This document shows positions 1 through 8,019 of a stretch of DNA of 41,678 bases, piece after piece. The translations under genes were made by a program, and so were the position numbers. Below the pieces are notes generated by a model. The model was not told the origin of the DNA. It was given only the letters and a program-made list of their open reading frames with translations, and did no database searches. The stretch is from NCBI GenBank assembly GCA_017302215.1, contig JAFLDX010000004.1:6611-48288 (forward strand). Direction: 5' to 3'. Position 1 is the first letter of the stretch; every line of letters starts with the position of its first letter. The DNA is from Lysobacterales bacterium. GTDB taxonomy: Bacteria > Pseudomonadota > Gammaproteobacteria > Xanthomonadales > Rhodanobacteraceae.

Positions 1-325
1 GACGCTTCAGCCGGGCAAGCTCGGCTCTACCGTAGAGCGGAGCTCGCTCCGCTGCTTTCTCCGTCGCGACGCTTCAGCCGGGCAAGCTCGGCTCTACCGT
101 AGAGCGGAGCTCGCTCCGCTGCTTTCTTCGTCGCGACGTTTCAGCCGAGCAAGCTCGGCTCTACCGTAGGGCGGAGCTTGCTCCGCTGCTTTCTCCGTCG
201 CGACGCTTCAGCCGGGCAAGCTCGGCTCTACCGTAGAGCGGAGCTCGCTCCGCTGCTTTCTTCGTCGCGACGTTTCAGCCGAGCAAGCTCGGCTCTACCG
301 TAGGGCGGAGCTTGCTCCGCTGCTT
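1..325. repeat. Tandem array of 67-bp REPIN-like palindromic units
   Basis: Five units start at 1, 68, 135, 202 and 269. Each holds two 18-bp palindromes, AGCCGAGCAAGCTCGGCT (or a one-base variant) and AGCGGAGCTTGCTCCGCT (or variant), joined by a 9-base linker CTACCGTAG. Two subtypes alternate as A-A-B-A-B. The A-B dimer at 68-201 is repeated from 202 with no difference until the array ends, which points to a recent duplication of a 134-bp block. The whole palindrome-linker-palindrome block also reads as one long, nearly perfect inverted repeat. The array ends a few bases before the stop codon of the following minus-strand gene and may continue left of the window. Confidence 0.93.
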
Positions 326-328
326 CGG

Positions 329-2233
329 CTACCGCTCGAAGCCATCCGCGAAGATCACGTCGCTGCGGTTCTCGACCGCGCCGATGTCGGCCGGACCGGC
401 TCCGGGGTAGAGCGCCACGCTGCCGAACGGCGCGCCGTAGAAGTCGTCGGCGACCGACTTCGTGCACCAGTCGACGAGGCCGTCGCCGGGGGCGAACGTG
501 CCGGGTTCGAGCGAGTACGAGGCGGGGGAGAGGACCTGGAACGTGCCGCTGGTCGGGTCGTTGACGACCGTGTGCGTGGCGAAGTCGTCGGTGCGCTGGA
601 AGAAGCCGCACCACTCGCGCCGGAAATTGACGTTCGGTGCGAGGCCGCCGAAGTTGGCCGGCGCGGGTGACGCGCTCGAGGCGAAGATGTTCGCGCGCAC
701 GGAGGCCTGCGATGTCGCGTAGGCGAGGTTGACGAAGCGGTCGAGCGGGGTCGAGAACACGACGGTGTTGTGGCGCGCGGTCAGCGTGCCCATCAGCAGG
801 TTGCCGCCGACCTCGAAGGCCGAGCGCGTCGGATCCGAGGCGCTCGACTCGACGCGGTTGCCGACGATCAGGCTGCTGGTCACGAAGTTCGAGCCCGAAT
901 AGTTGCGGATCAGCGCATTGCGCGTGACGTTGTCGCGGATCGACGCGCGTACCAGTTCGAGCGTGCCGAGGTTGTCGACGAGCGGCGTCACCGATCCGGT
1001 TCCCGCACTGCCGGATGCTTCGTTGGCGGTGAACGACACGCACGGCGTCGGTTCGAAGAACGTGCAAGCGACGTTGCGCCCCGACGGCTGGATGCGCAGG
1101 CGCATCTCTTCGCGGGTCACCGAGATGCCGAGCGTGCCGCTGCCGTTCTGGCCGGTGACGACCAGGTTCTGCAGCTTGAACGCGCTCGGACCGTTGGGAT
1201 AGTTGTCGGTGCCGATCGAGCGGCTCGAGGACAGGCACATGCCCGGACGCGAACCGGTGTTGTTGGCGATCGCGAGCAGGCCGTTCTCGCCGTCGGCCGC
1301 GCCGAGCGGGCGAAAGCCGTCGCTGCCCTGCGGGATCGTCGTGTCGAGCGTGCCGGCGCCTGCCGCGCAGCCGCCACCGCCGGTCGTCGAGTTGCCGAGG
1401 ATCAGCACGGCCGCGTTTGCGCGCGGGCGCGGCTGGAACCCGCCGCCGCCCTCGACCGTCCCCGAGCAGGCGAATGCGCCGCCGAGTCCGCCGGCACTGT
1501 TGAAGGCGATCGTCGTATCGATCGCGATGATGCTGCCGTGGCGCGCGCCGAAGGTCGGTCCGCTCGAAACGGAATTGCCACCGCAGTAGATGCCGCCGCC
1601 CTCCGCGCTGGCCGCGTTGCTGCTGACGCTCGCGCCTTCGTCGAGGTAGAGATCGACCTTGTCGGGCACGGTGCCGGAGATCAGGCCACCGATCAGGGCA
1701 ATGCCGCCGCCGCGCACGGCCTGGTTGTTGCTGACCACCGCGCGCGCGCCGAGCAGGACCGACGCCGGTCCACGGATCGCGATGCCGCCACCGGCGCCGT
1801 TCCACGCCGTGGTCGTGCTCAAGGCGTCCCCGCCGCGGATCGTCGTGCGGCGGATCTGCACGGTGCCGACGCGACCATCGATGAGCAGGCGCAGTGCGGG
1901 CGCCTGCGCACCGCCGGCCGCATCGATCGTGCTCGTGTCGTTGATGCCGGTTCCCGGCGCGGCGTCGCCGCATTCGACATAGCCGCCCTCGATGAACACG
2001 CCGGGCTGCGCGACAGTCGGTGCGTAGCTCGCACCGGCCGGGATTGCGAAGGTTTCGCGACGCAGGCGGATGACGTGGCTGCCGGCCTGGTCGTCGAGCG
2101 CGTCGAACGCGGCCTGCAGGGTCGGGTAGGTGCAGCCGGCGCCCGTGCCGACCGAGACGGTCACGGCGGTTGCGAGCGACGGCAGGCCCGAGATCGCGAC
2201 GAGGGCGAGGACGAGGGATCGATGGACGGTCAT
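329..2233 (-). CDS. Secreted right-handed beta-helix protein with C-terminal FADGFER tail
   Basis: This gene encodes a 634-residue exported protein of unknown role, probably at the cell surface or outside the cell. Residues 1 to about 23 form a signal peptide (hydrophobic LVLALVAISG core, cleavage likely after ATA). The body is rich in Gly, Asn, Ser and Thr with repeated short turns (NNQAVRGGG, AEGGGIYCGG, NSAGGLGGAF), as expected of a parallel beta-helix in the polymorphic outer-membrane-protein/pectate-lyase-like class. Near the end is a DIGAVE motif, also typical of this class, followed by the tail VIFADGFER. A related tail occurs on the beta-helix protein at 12527-14788. No enzymatic residues are recognisable. 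The start at 2233 puts the signal peptide directly at the N-terminus. The stop codon lies a few bases from the repeat array. Confidence 0.85.
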   Translation of the reverse strand: MTVHRSLVLALVAISGLPSLATAVTVSVGTGAGCTYPTLQAAFDALDDQAGSHVIRLRRETFAIPAGASYAPTVAQPGVFIEGGYVECGDAAPGTGINDTSTIDAAGGAQAPALRLLIDGRVGTVQIRRTTIRGGDALSTTTAWNGAGGGIAIRGPASVLLGARAVVSNNQAVRGGGIALIGGLISGTVPDKVDLYLDEGASVSSNAASAEGGGIYCGGNSVSSGPTFGARHGSIIAIDTTIAFNSAGGLGGAFACSGTVEGGGGFQPRPRANAAVLILGNSTTGGGGCAAGAGTLDTTIPQGSDGFRPLGAADGENGLLAIANNTGSRPGMCLSSSRSIGTDNYPNGPSAFKLQNLVVTGQNGSGTLGISVTREEMRLRIQPSGRNVACTFFEPTPCVSFTANEASGSAGTGSVTPLVDNLGTLELVRASIRDNVTRNALIRNYSGSNFVTSSLIVGNRVESSASDPTRSAFEVGGNLLMGTLTARHNTVVFSTPLDRFVNLAYATSQASVRANIFASSASPAPANFGGLAPNVNFRREWCGFFQRTDDFATHTVVNDPTSGTFQVLSPASYSLEPGTFAPGDGLVDWCTKSVADDFYGAPFGSVALYPGAGPADIGAVENRSDVIFADGFER

Positions 2234-2331
2234 TTTCGACTCCGGTCGGATGGCGCCGCGCGAGCAGGCCTATGGGTGGACAAGCGCAAGGCGGCGTCGA
2301 AGCAGGACATGAATGCCGTTCAGCGCCGTCG

Positions 2332-2416
2332 CGCACACGCGCGAGTGGCCGCGCGAGCGATGCGCTGCATTTGCCGTGCGATGCACTCTCTCGCACACGC
2401 GCGCGTGGCCGCGCGA
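2332..2416. repeat. Pair of 25-bp direct repeats, 60 bp apart
   Basis: Positions 2332-2356 and 2392-2416 both read CGCACACGCGCG[A/C]GTGGCC... and continue GCGCGA, with one difference. They lie in the 272-base gap between the divergent beta-helix gene and the AEC transporter gene. The spacer contains GCGATGCGCTGC and GTGCGATGCACT, which are partly self-complementary. The role is unknown; they could be a decayed palindromic repeat or regulator-binding sites. I see no convincing promoter in the gap. Confidence 0.6.
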
Positions 2417-2505
2417 CATCCGCGACGGGCCTCCTTCCGGGGCGCGCGCACACGGCAGCGCGATCGGCTACGCTCACCGCCACCGCCCTGGTGCCGCGCG
2501 AACCG

Positions 2506-3420
2506 ATGTCGGTCACGTCCACGTTCGCCTTCATCCTTGCCGTGCTCGCGATCGGTCGCCTGCTGAGCTGGCGCGGCTGGGTGCCCGAGAACGCGCCCGA
2601 CACGCTGAACCTCGTCGTCCTGTACGTTTGCCTGCCGGCGGCGATCCTGTCGTACGCACCGAAGCTCGTGTTCGAGCGGGCGCTCGCCGGCCTCGTCGCG
2701 ATCCCCTGGCTCGTGCTCGCCGCGACGATCGTGTTCGTCCTTCCCCTGGCGAAGGCCTTGCGTCTGGACCGTGGCAGCACGACCTGCCTGCTCCTGCAGG
2801 TACCCCTCGGCAACACTTCGTTCATCGGCTACGCCCTCGTGCCGGTGCTGGCCGGCGCGGGTGCGTTGCGTTACGCGGTCGTCTATGACCAGCTCGGCAC
2901 GTTCATGATCCTCGCCACGTGGGGTCTCGGTGTGGTCGCGTTCTTCGGCGGCGGCGAGCGGCCGAGCGTGACCGGCATCGCGCGCCGCATCGTCTCGTTC
3001 CCGCCGTTCCTCGCCCTGGTGGTCGCGTTGACGCTGTTTCCGGCCGAGCCGCCGCCGGCCGTGGCCGAGGCTCTGCGCCTGCTGACCGCACCGCTGCTTG
3101 TGCTGGTCGTGCTCGCGCTCGGCATGCAGTTGCGCTTGCGCCTGCCGCGCGAACACCTGCTGCCGCTGGCGATCGGCCTGGCTGCCAAGCTCGTGCTGAT
3201 GCCGTTGCTCGCGCTGGGTCTGTGCGCACTGTTCGGCATCGAAGGCGACATGCGCCTCGCCGCCGTCTACGAGACCGCCATGCCGTCGATGGTCACGGCC
3301 GGTGCGCTGTTGTCGATGGCGGGCTTGGCGCCGCAGCTGGCTGCGGCGATGATCGGCTACGGGATCGTGCTGTCGATGGCCACGCTGCCGCTCTGGCATC
3401 TTCTGCTCGCGGGCGGCTGA
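2506..3420 (+). CDS. AEC (auxin efflux carrier) family transporter
   Basis: This is a 304-residue polytopic inner-membrane protein of the AEC/BASS-like secondary transporters, which export or exchange small organic acids or amino-acid-like solutes. The substrate cannot be told from sequence. It has about ten hydrophobic segments. The N-terminal part contains NLVVLYVCLPAAIL and the middle has VPLGNTSFIGYALVPV, matching the crossover motif region of the family (polar N-T-S-F within a membrane segment). The last part has YETAMPSMVTAGALL, the second half-repeat. The reading frame is open far upstream, but the ATG at 2506 gives the normal family length and begins directly at the first membrane segment. 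The TMEM175-like gene follows after 34 bases on the same strand, so they may be co-transcribed. Confidence 0.88.
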   Translation: MSVTSTFAFILAVLAIGRLLSWRGWVPENAPDTLNLVVLYVCLPAAILSYAPKLVFERALAGLVAIPWLVLAATIVFVLPLAKALRLDRGSTTCLLLQVPLGNTSFIGYALVPVLAGAGALRYAVVYDQLGTFMILATWGLGVVAFFGGGERPSVTGIARRIVSFPPFLALVVALTLFPAEPPPAVAEALRLLTAPLLVLVVLALGMQLRLRLPREHLLPLAIGLAAKLVLMPLLALGLCALFGIEGDMRLAAVYETAMPSMVTAGALLSMAGLAPQLAAAMIGYGIVLSMATLPLWHLLLAGG

Positions 3421-3454
3421 GCGCGAACGCGGGCCCACTCTGGGGAGCTCCACG

Positions 3455-4222
3455 ATGGAAACCGGATCGCAGCGCATGGCCGACGGGTTCCGCAAGCGCG
3501 GCGGCGAGATCACGCGCATCGAGGCTTTCGTCGACGCGGCCTTTGCCTTCGCGGTGACCCTGCTGGTCATCTCGGTCGACGCGATTCCGGAATCGCGCGC
3601 GGAACTTGTCGAGGCGCTGAAAGGCGTACCGGCCTTCGCGGTCAGCTTCGCGATGATCGCGTGGTTCTGGTACGGCCATGCCAGTCACACGCGGCGCTAC
3701 GGTCTCGACGACGTGCCATCCGTGCTGCTCAGCCTCGTCCTCGTCTTTCTCGTGCTGGTCTTCGTCTACCCGCTCAAGGTCATGTACGCGAGCTTCATGC
3801 AATGGGCGAGCGGCGGGTTTCTCGTCGCGCGCTACAAGCTCGCCTCGACCGACGACCTGCGCTTCGTGATCGTCGTGTTCGGCCTCGCACTCGGCTCGAT
3901 GGGCACCGTGCTCGCGCTGATGACCGAGCACGCCTGGCGCTGTCGGGTCGCGCTCGGCCTCGACGCAGGCGAGCGCATCGCCACACGCCTGTACGCGCTG
4001 TCGTGGTGGTTCGTGCCGGGCGTGGCGTTCCTGTCGATCCTCGTCGCGCTGTTCGTGCCGGCCGTCGAAGGACATCCGTGGACGCACGCCCTCGGCGGCA
4101 TGGTCTACAGCCTGCTCGGCCTGCAGGGACCGCTCATCGCGTGGTACCACCGCCGCCTGCGGGCGCGCGAACGCGATGCGGACGATCCGCATGCACCCGA
4201 TCCTGCGTCCATGCGCGGTTAA
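3455..4222 (+). CDS. TMEM175/DUF1211-family membrane protein (putative K+ channel)
   Basis: This is a 255-residue integral membrane protein. The N-terminal motif ITRIEAFVDAAFAFAVTLL is a variant of the R-x-x-x-F-S-D-x family signature of bacterial TMEM175 channels, which conduct potassium; here the usual Ser is replaced by Val (FVDAAFA). Hydrophobic segments follow near residues 50-70, 85-110, 135-155, 185-205 and 215-235, consistent with a six-helix repeat unit. The C-terminal tail is charged (RRLRARERDADD). A GGGGAG-like ribosome site lies just before the ATG at 3455. Family assignment is fairly secure from the N-terminal motif and topology. Channel activity is inferred and not visible in the sequence. 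The tspO homologue follows 45 bases downstream in the same direction. Confidence 0.82.
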   Translation: METGSQRMADGFRKRGGEITRIEAFVDAAFAFAVTLLVISVDAIPESRAELVEALKGVPAFAVSFAMIAWFWYGHASHTRRYGLDDVPSVLLSLVLVFLVLVFVYPLKVMYASFMQWASGGFLVARYKLASTDDLRFVIVVFGLALGSMGTVLALMTEHAWRCRVALGLDAGERIATRLYALSWWFVPGVAFLSILVALFVPAVEGHPWTHALGGMVYSLLGLQGPLIAWYHRRLRARERDADDPHAPDPASMRG

Positions 4223-4267
4223 GGCGACGCGCCGAGAATGCGGCGCACCTCACCCGGACAACCCGCC

Positions 4268-4726
4268 ATGCGCGCCTGGCCTTCCCTGCTGCTGTTCATC
4301 GCCCTCGTCGCGATCGCCGCCGTCGCCGGCGCATTCTTCCCGCCCGACGCGTGGTACGCGAACCTGGTCAAACCCTCGTTCAACCCGCCCAACGCGGTGT
4401 TCGCGCCGGCCTGGACGATCCTCTACCTCGCCATGGCCGTGGCCGCCTGGCGCATCCACCGCATCGAGGGCTGGCGCCTGCCGCTGTCGGTCTGGCTCGC
4501 GCAGCTCGTGCTCAACGCGATCTGGACGCCGCTGTTCTTCGGCCTGCACGACGCGAAACTCGCCCTGGTCGATCTGGTCGTGCTCGACGCGCTGGTGATC
4601 TGGACGACGGTATTGTTTTTCCGCCGCGACCGTCTTGCCGGTTTCCTGATGCTGCTCTACCTCGGCTGGCTCGCGTTCGCGACCACGCTCAACGCGGCGA
4701 TCGTCTCGCTCAACCCGGGGGCGTGA
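4268..4726 (+). CDS. tspO: TspO/MBR family tryptophan-rich sensory protein
   Basis: This 152-residue membrane protein of the TspO/translocator-protein family binds tetrapyrroles and cholesterol-like ligands and is linked to oxidative stress and porphyrin homeostasis. Five hydrophobic helices are visible. The signature loop WYANLVKPSFNPPNAVFAPA leads into WTILYLAMAVAAW, and the conserved second part LNAIWTPLFFGLHDAKLA is present. The ATG at 4268 starts immediately before helix 1 and gives the usual length; an upstream in-frame ATG at 4238 would add ten hydrophilic residues and is less likely. Its 3' end overlaps the 3' end of the convergent mechanosensitive channel gene by 17 bp. It may belong to the same transcription unit as the two transporter genes upstream. 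Confidence 0.93.
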   Translation: MRAWPSLLLFIALVAIAAVAGAFFPPDAWYANLVKPSFNPPNAVFAPAWTILYLAMAVAAWRIHRIEGWRLPLSVWLAQLVLNAIWTPLFFGLHDAKLALVDLVVLDALVIWTTVLFFRRDRLAGFLMLLYLGWLAFATTLNAAIVSLNPGA

Positions 4727-7127
4727 GTGTGCCGCCGGGCGTCGCAGCGGGCGTGGCCGGGCTGCGCTCGCGCACGCTGATCTCCTGCGGCGCGCTGAGC
4801 ACGATGCCGGCGGCACGCAGGCGCTCGAGCAGGTCGATCAGCAGCGCGCTGCGGATGCCGCCGGTGTTGCGCGGGCTGTCGACGTAGGCGGTCAGGAAGA
4901 ACACGAGGTTGCCGCCGTCGAGGCCGTCGAGCAGGACACTCGGCTCCGGCGCGCGAAGGACCTCGGGTCGCGCATGGATGGCTTCGAGCGCGACCTCGCG
5001 CACGCGGCGCGCGTCGTTGTCGACCGGCACGGCCAGGCGCACGCGCACGCGCCCCTCGGCATTGGCCAGGGTGATGTTGCGCACCGTTTTCGTGATCAGT
5101 TCGGAGTTCGGCACGATCACGGTCGAACGATCGCCCATCTGGATTTCCGTGGCGCGCACGTTGATGCGGCGGATGTCGCCCTCGAGCTCGCCGAGCGCGA
5201 CCCAGTCGCCGACCTTGACCGGGCGCTCGATCAGCAGGATCAGGCCGGAGATGAAGTTCTGCACGATCGCCTGCAGGCCGAACCCGATGCCGACCGACAA
5301 CGCGCTCGCGACCCAGGCGATGCGTTCGAGCGAAAGCCCGAGCGCCGACAGCGCGAATGCGAACACGAGGATGCCGCCGGCATAGCCGAGCAGGGTCGAG
5401 ATCGAGGTGCGCAGGCCCGGATCGAAACGCGTGGTCGGCAGGTAGCGCTGGTCGAACCAGGCTTTCGCCGCGCGCAGCAGCATGAGGCCGATCGCGAACA
5501 CGGCCAGCGCGCCGAACACGGCGCTCGGGGTGACGTGCAGCTGGCCGATCGCGAACCCGCTGCCGAGGCGCGAGCCGCGCGCGAGCAACTCCTCCGGACC
5601 GGTGCCGAGCGGGGCCAGCACGAGGGCCACCGCACAGGCCAGCACGAACAGGCGGAACACGCCGGACATCAGCACTTCCAGCTGCTGCAGCTTCTGCGCG
5701 GTCATGCCGGTCGTGCGGCGTACCCAGCGCGAGCGCTCCGAGAGCAGGGTGCCGACGCCGTCCTCGACGACGCAGACCAGCAGGTACGACACGCCGGCGA
5801 CGAGCGGAATCCAGATCAGCTGGCCCGAGACGAACCGAGCGAACGCGATGTAGCCGAGTGCGGCACCGCCGAGCGTGGCGATGACGCCGACCGCGGCGAG
5901 TCCGAGCAAGGCCATGATCCAGGCGGGTCGCGCGCGGTCGTCATCCTGCCGCTCGGCGTAGGCGCGCTGGATCGCGGCGAGGCCGAACGCAATCGTCAGC
6001 GCGTACAGCACGGACACGACGAAGCTCGCGGCGATCGTTGCGGCGAGGCTCGTGCCGATCACGCTGTTGACGCGGTTCAGCATGAAGCCGACCACGACGA
6101 CGGCGGCGAGCACGAACGGGAAGTGGCGCAGGCGCGTGGCTACCGCATCGGGGATCGGCGCCAGCCGCCACGAGGGCCGGCTGGCCGAGAGCAGGGCACG
6201 GCCGAGTCCGGCGACGAGGCCGCCGACGTACACCGTGTTGACGAGCACGCGCGCGAGCGAGGCGAACGGCTCGACGAACGGCCCATTCCAGTTCAGGCCG
6301 AGGTAGATCGCATGGGCGCCGAGCCCGGGCAGGACGGTCGACACGACGAGCACGGTGAAGGCGAGCGCGGAGCGCCGCAGGCGTCCTTGCGGAATCCGGT
6401 CGGAAGTCGCGCGCAGCCAGAGGTGTTCGACCCACCAGCGGCCGAACACGAGCAGGAACAGGCCGCTTGCCAGCCCGATCAGCGATGGCGCGAGGTTGGC
6501 GCCCACGAACGCGGCCGCGACGCTGGCCACGACCGCGTCGCGCAGCGCGCCGAGGCGGGCAGCGTCGCGCTCCGACGCAGCGGCGACATCGCTCCAGAAC
6601 GCCGGCAGCAGCGGTGAGGTCGTGCGTTCGCTGATCTGCTGCTGGAACAGGTCGCGGCGTGCTTCGGCGACCTCGCCGGCCAGTTGCTGGCCGTCGGCGA
6701 CGACCAGCTTGGCGCGCTTGATCTCGGCATCGAGGCTGGTGCGCTGCCGCTCGAGCGCCTTGCGCTGGGCGACGATGTCGGCGGCTTCGGGCGGCTCTCC
6801 CTTGGCCGGCGCTTCGCCGAGTTCGGCGAGCCGCGCATCGAGCGCCTCGAGCCGCGGGATGCGGTCGGCGAGCAGGCCGTCGGCCGTTCCGGCGAGGCGG
6901 CCGGCCTCGTTGCGCAGCTGCACGAGCTGCCCGGTATCGAGTTGCGCGGCGACGAGTTGCGCTCGCATCTCGGCGATCTGCTTCATCGCCTCGTCGAAGA
7001 ACTGCGCGGAGTCCTTCTGCGCGGTTTCCTTCGATGTCGTTTCCGCCGGACGATCATCGGCGCGCGCAGGGACGCCGGGCTGGAGCAGGGGCAACAGGAC
7101 GAGCAGGGCGAGTGCGAGGTGTTTCAT
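4710..7127 (-). CDS. DUF3772 domain-containing mechanosensitive ion channel (MscS superfamily)
   Basis: This is an 805-residue large MscS-type channel that would open on membrane tension and release solutes during hypo-osmotic shock. Residues 1 to about 22 are a signal peptide (LALALLVLLPLLQPGVPARA). A periplasmic coiled-coil-rich region follows (about 30-190), ending in the DUF3772 signature near residue 170 (ERTTSPLLPAFW). Then come roughly ten membrane helices and the MscS core, with ALSVGIGFGLQAIVQNFISG as the pore helix and GDWVALGELEGDIRRINVRA as the beta domain. A cytoplasmic end follows (VPNSELITKTVRNITL). The frame is open well beyond 7127, but the ATG there places the signal peptide at the N-terminus. 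The methyltransferase gene lies 85 bases upstream on the same strand. Confidence 0.92.
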   Translation of the reverse strand: MKHLALALLVLLPLLQPGVPARADDRPAETTSKETAQKDSAQFFDEAMKQIAEMRAQLVAAQLDTGQLVQLRNEAGRLAGTADGLLADRIPRLEALDARLAELGEAPAKGEPPEAADIVAQRKALERQRTSLDAEIKRAKLVVADGQQLAGEVAEARRDLFQQQISERTTSPLLPAFWSDVAAASERDAARLGALRDAVVASVAAAFVGANLAPSLIGLASGLFLLVFGRWWVEHLWLRATSDRIPQGRLRRSALAFTVLVVSTVLPGLGAHAIYLGLNWNGPFVEPFASLARVLVNTVYVGGLVAGLGRALLSASRPSWRLAPIPDAVATRLRHFPFVLAAVVVVGFMLNRVNSVIGTSLAATIAASFVVSVLYALTIAFGLAAIQRAYAERQDDDRARPAWIMALLGLAAVGVIATLGGAALGYIAFARFVSGQLIWIPLVAGVSYLLVCVVEDGVGTLLSERSRWVRRTTGMTAQKLQQLEVLMSGVFRLFVLACAVALVLAPLGTGPEELLARGSRLGSGFAIGQLHVTPSAVFGALAVFAIGLMLLRAAKAWFDQRYLPTTRFDPGLRTSISTLLGYAGGILVFAFALSALGLSLERIAWVASALSVGIGFGLQAIVQNFISGLILLIERPVKVGDWVALGELEGDIRRINVRATEIQMGDRSTVIVPNSELITKTVRNITLANAEGRVRVRLAVPVDNDARRVREVALEAIHARPEVLRAPEPSVLLDGLDGGNLVFFLTAYVDSPRNTGGIRSALLIDLLERLRAAGIVLSAPQEISVRERSPATPAATPGGTLTPPG

Positions 7128-7212
7128 CACGCCATTATGGAAAACGCCGCACGCGCGGCCAACGCCTGTCGCTGTCACGGTTCCGCGCCAGTTCATGCGA
7201 GCGGGCCCTGCA

Positions 7213-7866
7213 TCAGCCGGCGCGTTCCGCCGTGACCAGCCAGTTCTCGAACGGCGTGCGTCCGCGCAACGGTTCGAAGCGCGCGACGAGGCCGAGCTGC
7301 GCGAGCTGCGCCTCGAGCGCCTCGCGCCGCGGGTAGCGCGGCGGATCGCCGCGCATCCAGCCAAGCCGCTCCGAGAACCTGTCGATCGCGCGCGTGATGC
7401 GCAGCCGCCAGCCATCGCGCTCGAGCCCGGTGCGGATGACCAGGCGCGCGCCGGGCGCGAGGCAGGCGGCGCAAGCGTCGACGATGCGCGCCTGAGTGGA
7501 GCGCGGCACGAACTGCAGCACGTCGAGGATGCAGACGGTGCCGCGATGTGCAGGGAAGTCGGCGGCAAGATCGAGCACATCGAAGCGGACGCGTGCCAGC
7601 CCGGCCTTCGCCGCTGCCGCGCGCGCGGCCTCGATCTTGCGTGCGTCGATGTCCACGCCGGCGTAGTCGGCGCGGAAACCGCGCGCGCGCAGGGTGTGCG
7701 CGAGCAGGCCGATCCCGCAGCCGACGTCGAGCAAGGGGTGGTCGCAGCCATCGAGGGCCGCGCCGACGCCATCGTAGAGCGGGTCGCTGGCGAGCTTCGA
7801 GCGCGCGTACCAGTAGTGGTACTGCCCGGGCAGGTAGGCGCGGGCGATGTCGCGCGCAGTCGTCAT
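7213..7866 (-). CDS. Class I SAM-dependent methyltransferase
   Basis: This is a 217-residue cytoplasmic methyltransferase of unknown substrate. Motif I, LLDVGCGIGLLAHTL, binds S-adenosylmethionine. Motif II follows as YAGVDIDARKI with its acidic residue, and FDVLDL and CILDVLQFV form the later strands. The N-terminal YHYWYARSKLASDPLY resembles methyltransferases found in aryl-polyene/xanthomonadin-type pigment loci. No ketosynthase, acyl carrier protein or dehydratase gene of such a locus is nearby, so that role cannot be assigned. The gene is divergent from the APC permease gene (153-base gap) and lies upstream of, and in the same direction as, the mechanosensitive channel gene. Confidence 0.88.
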   Translation of the reverse strand: MTTARDIARAYLPGQYHYWYARSKLASDPLYDGVGAALDGCDHPLLDVGCGIGLLAHTLRARGFRADYAGVDIDARKIEAARAAAAKAGLARVRFDVLDLAADFPAHRGTVCILDVLQFVPRSTQARIVDACAACLAPGARLVIRTGLERDGWRLRITRAIDRFSERLGWMRGDPPRYPRREALEAQLAQLGLVARFEPLRGRTPFENWLVTAERAG

Positions 7867-8019
7867 CGGCGAAGCCTACGCGAAGTGGCGACAGTGCGTG
7901 ATGGTGCCGGGATGCGGTGCAGGCGGCGAGGGAGGGGCGTCCCTCGCGTGGGACGCGGCCACCGCTTCCACGAGTTGCCCGCTGCGGCGTATCGTGGAGG
8001 CAACGCGGGGAGACAGCCC

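Noticed and set aside
1..325. CRISPR array
   Set aside because: The units repeat over their whole length with no variable spacers, and the repeats are palindromic pairs. No cas genes are present. The same applies to 39494-39993.
7213..7866. Part of a xanthomonadin/aryl-polyene pigment cluster
   Set aside because: Only the methyltransferase resembles that setting; no ketosynthase, carrier protein or dehydratase gene lies within reach.
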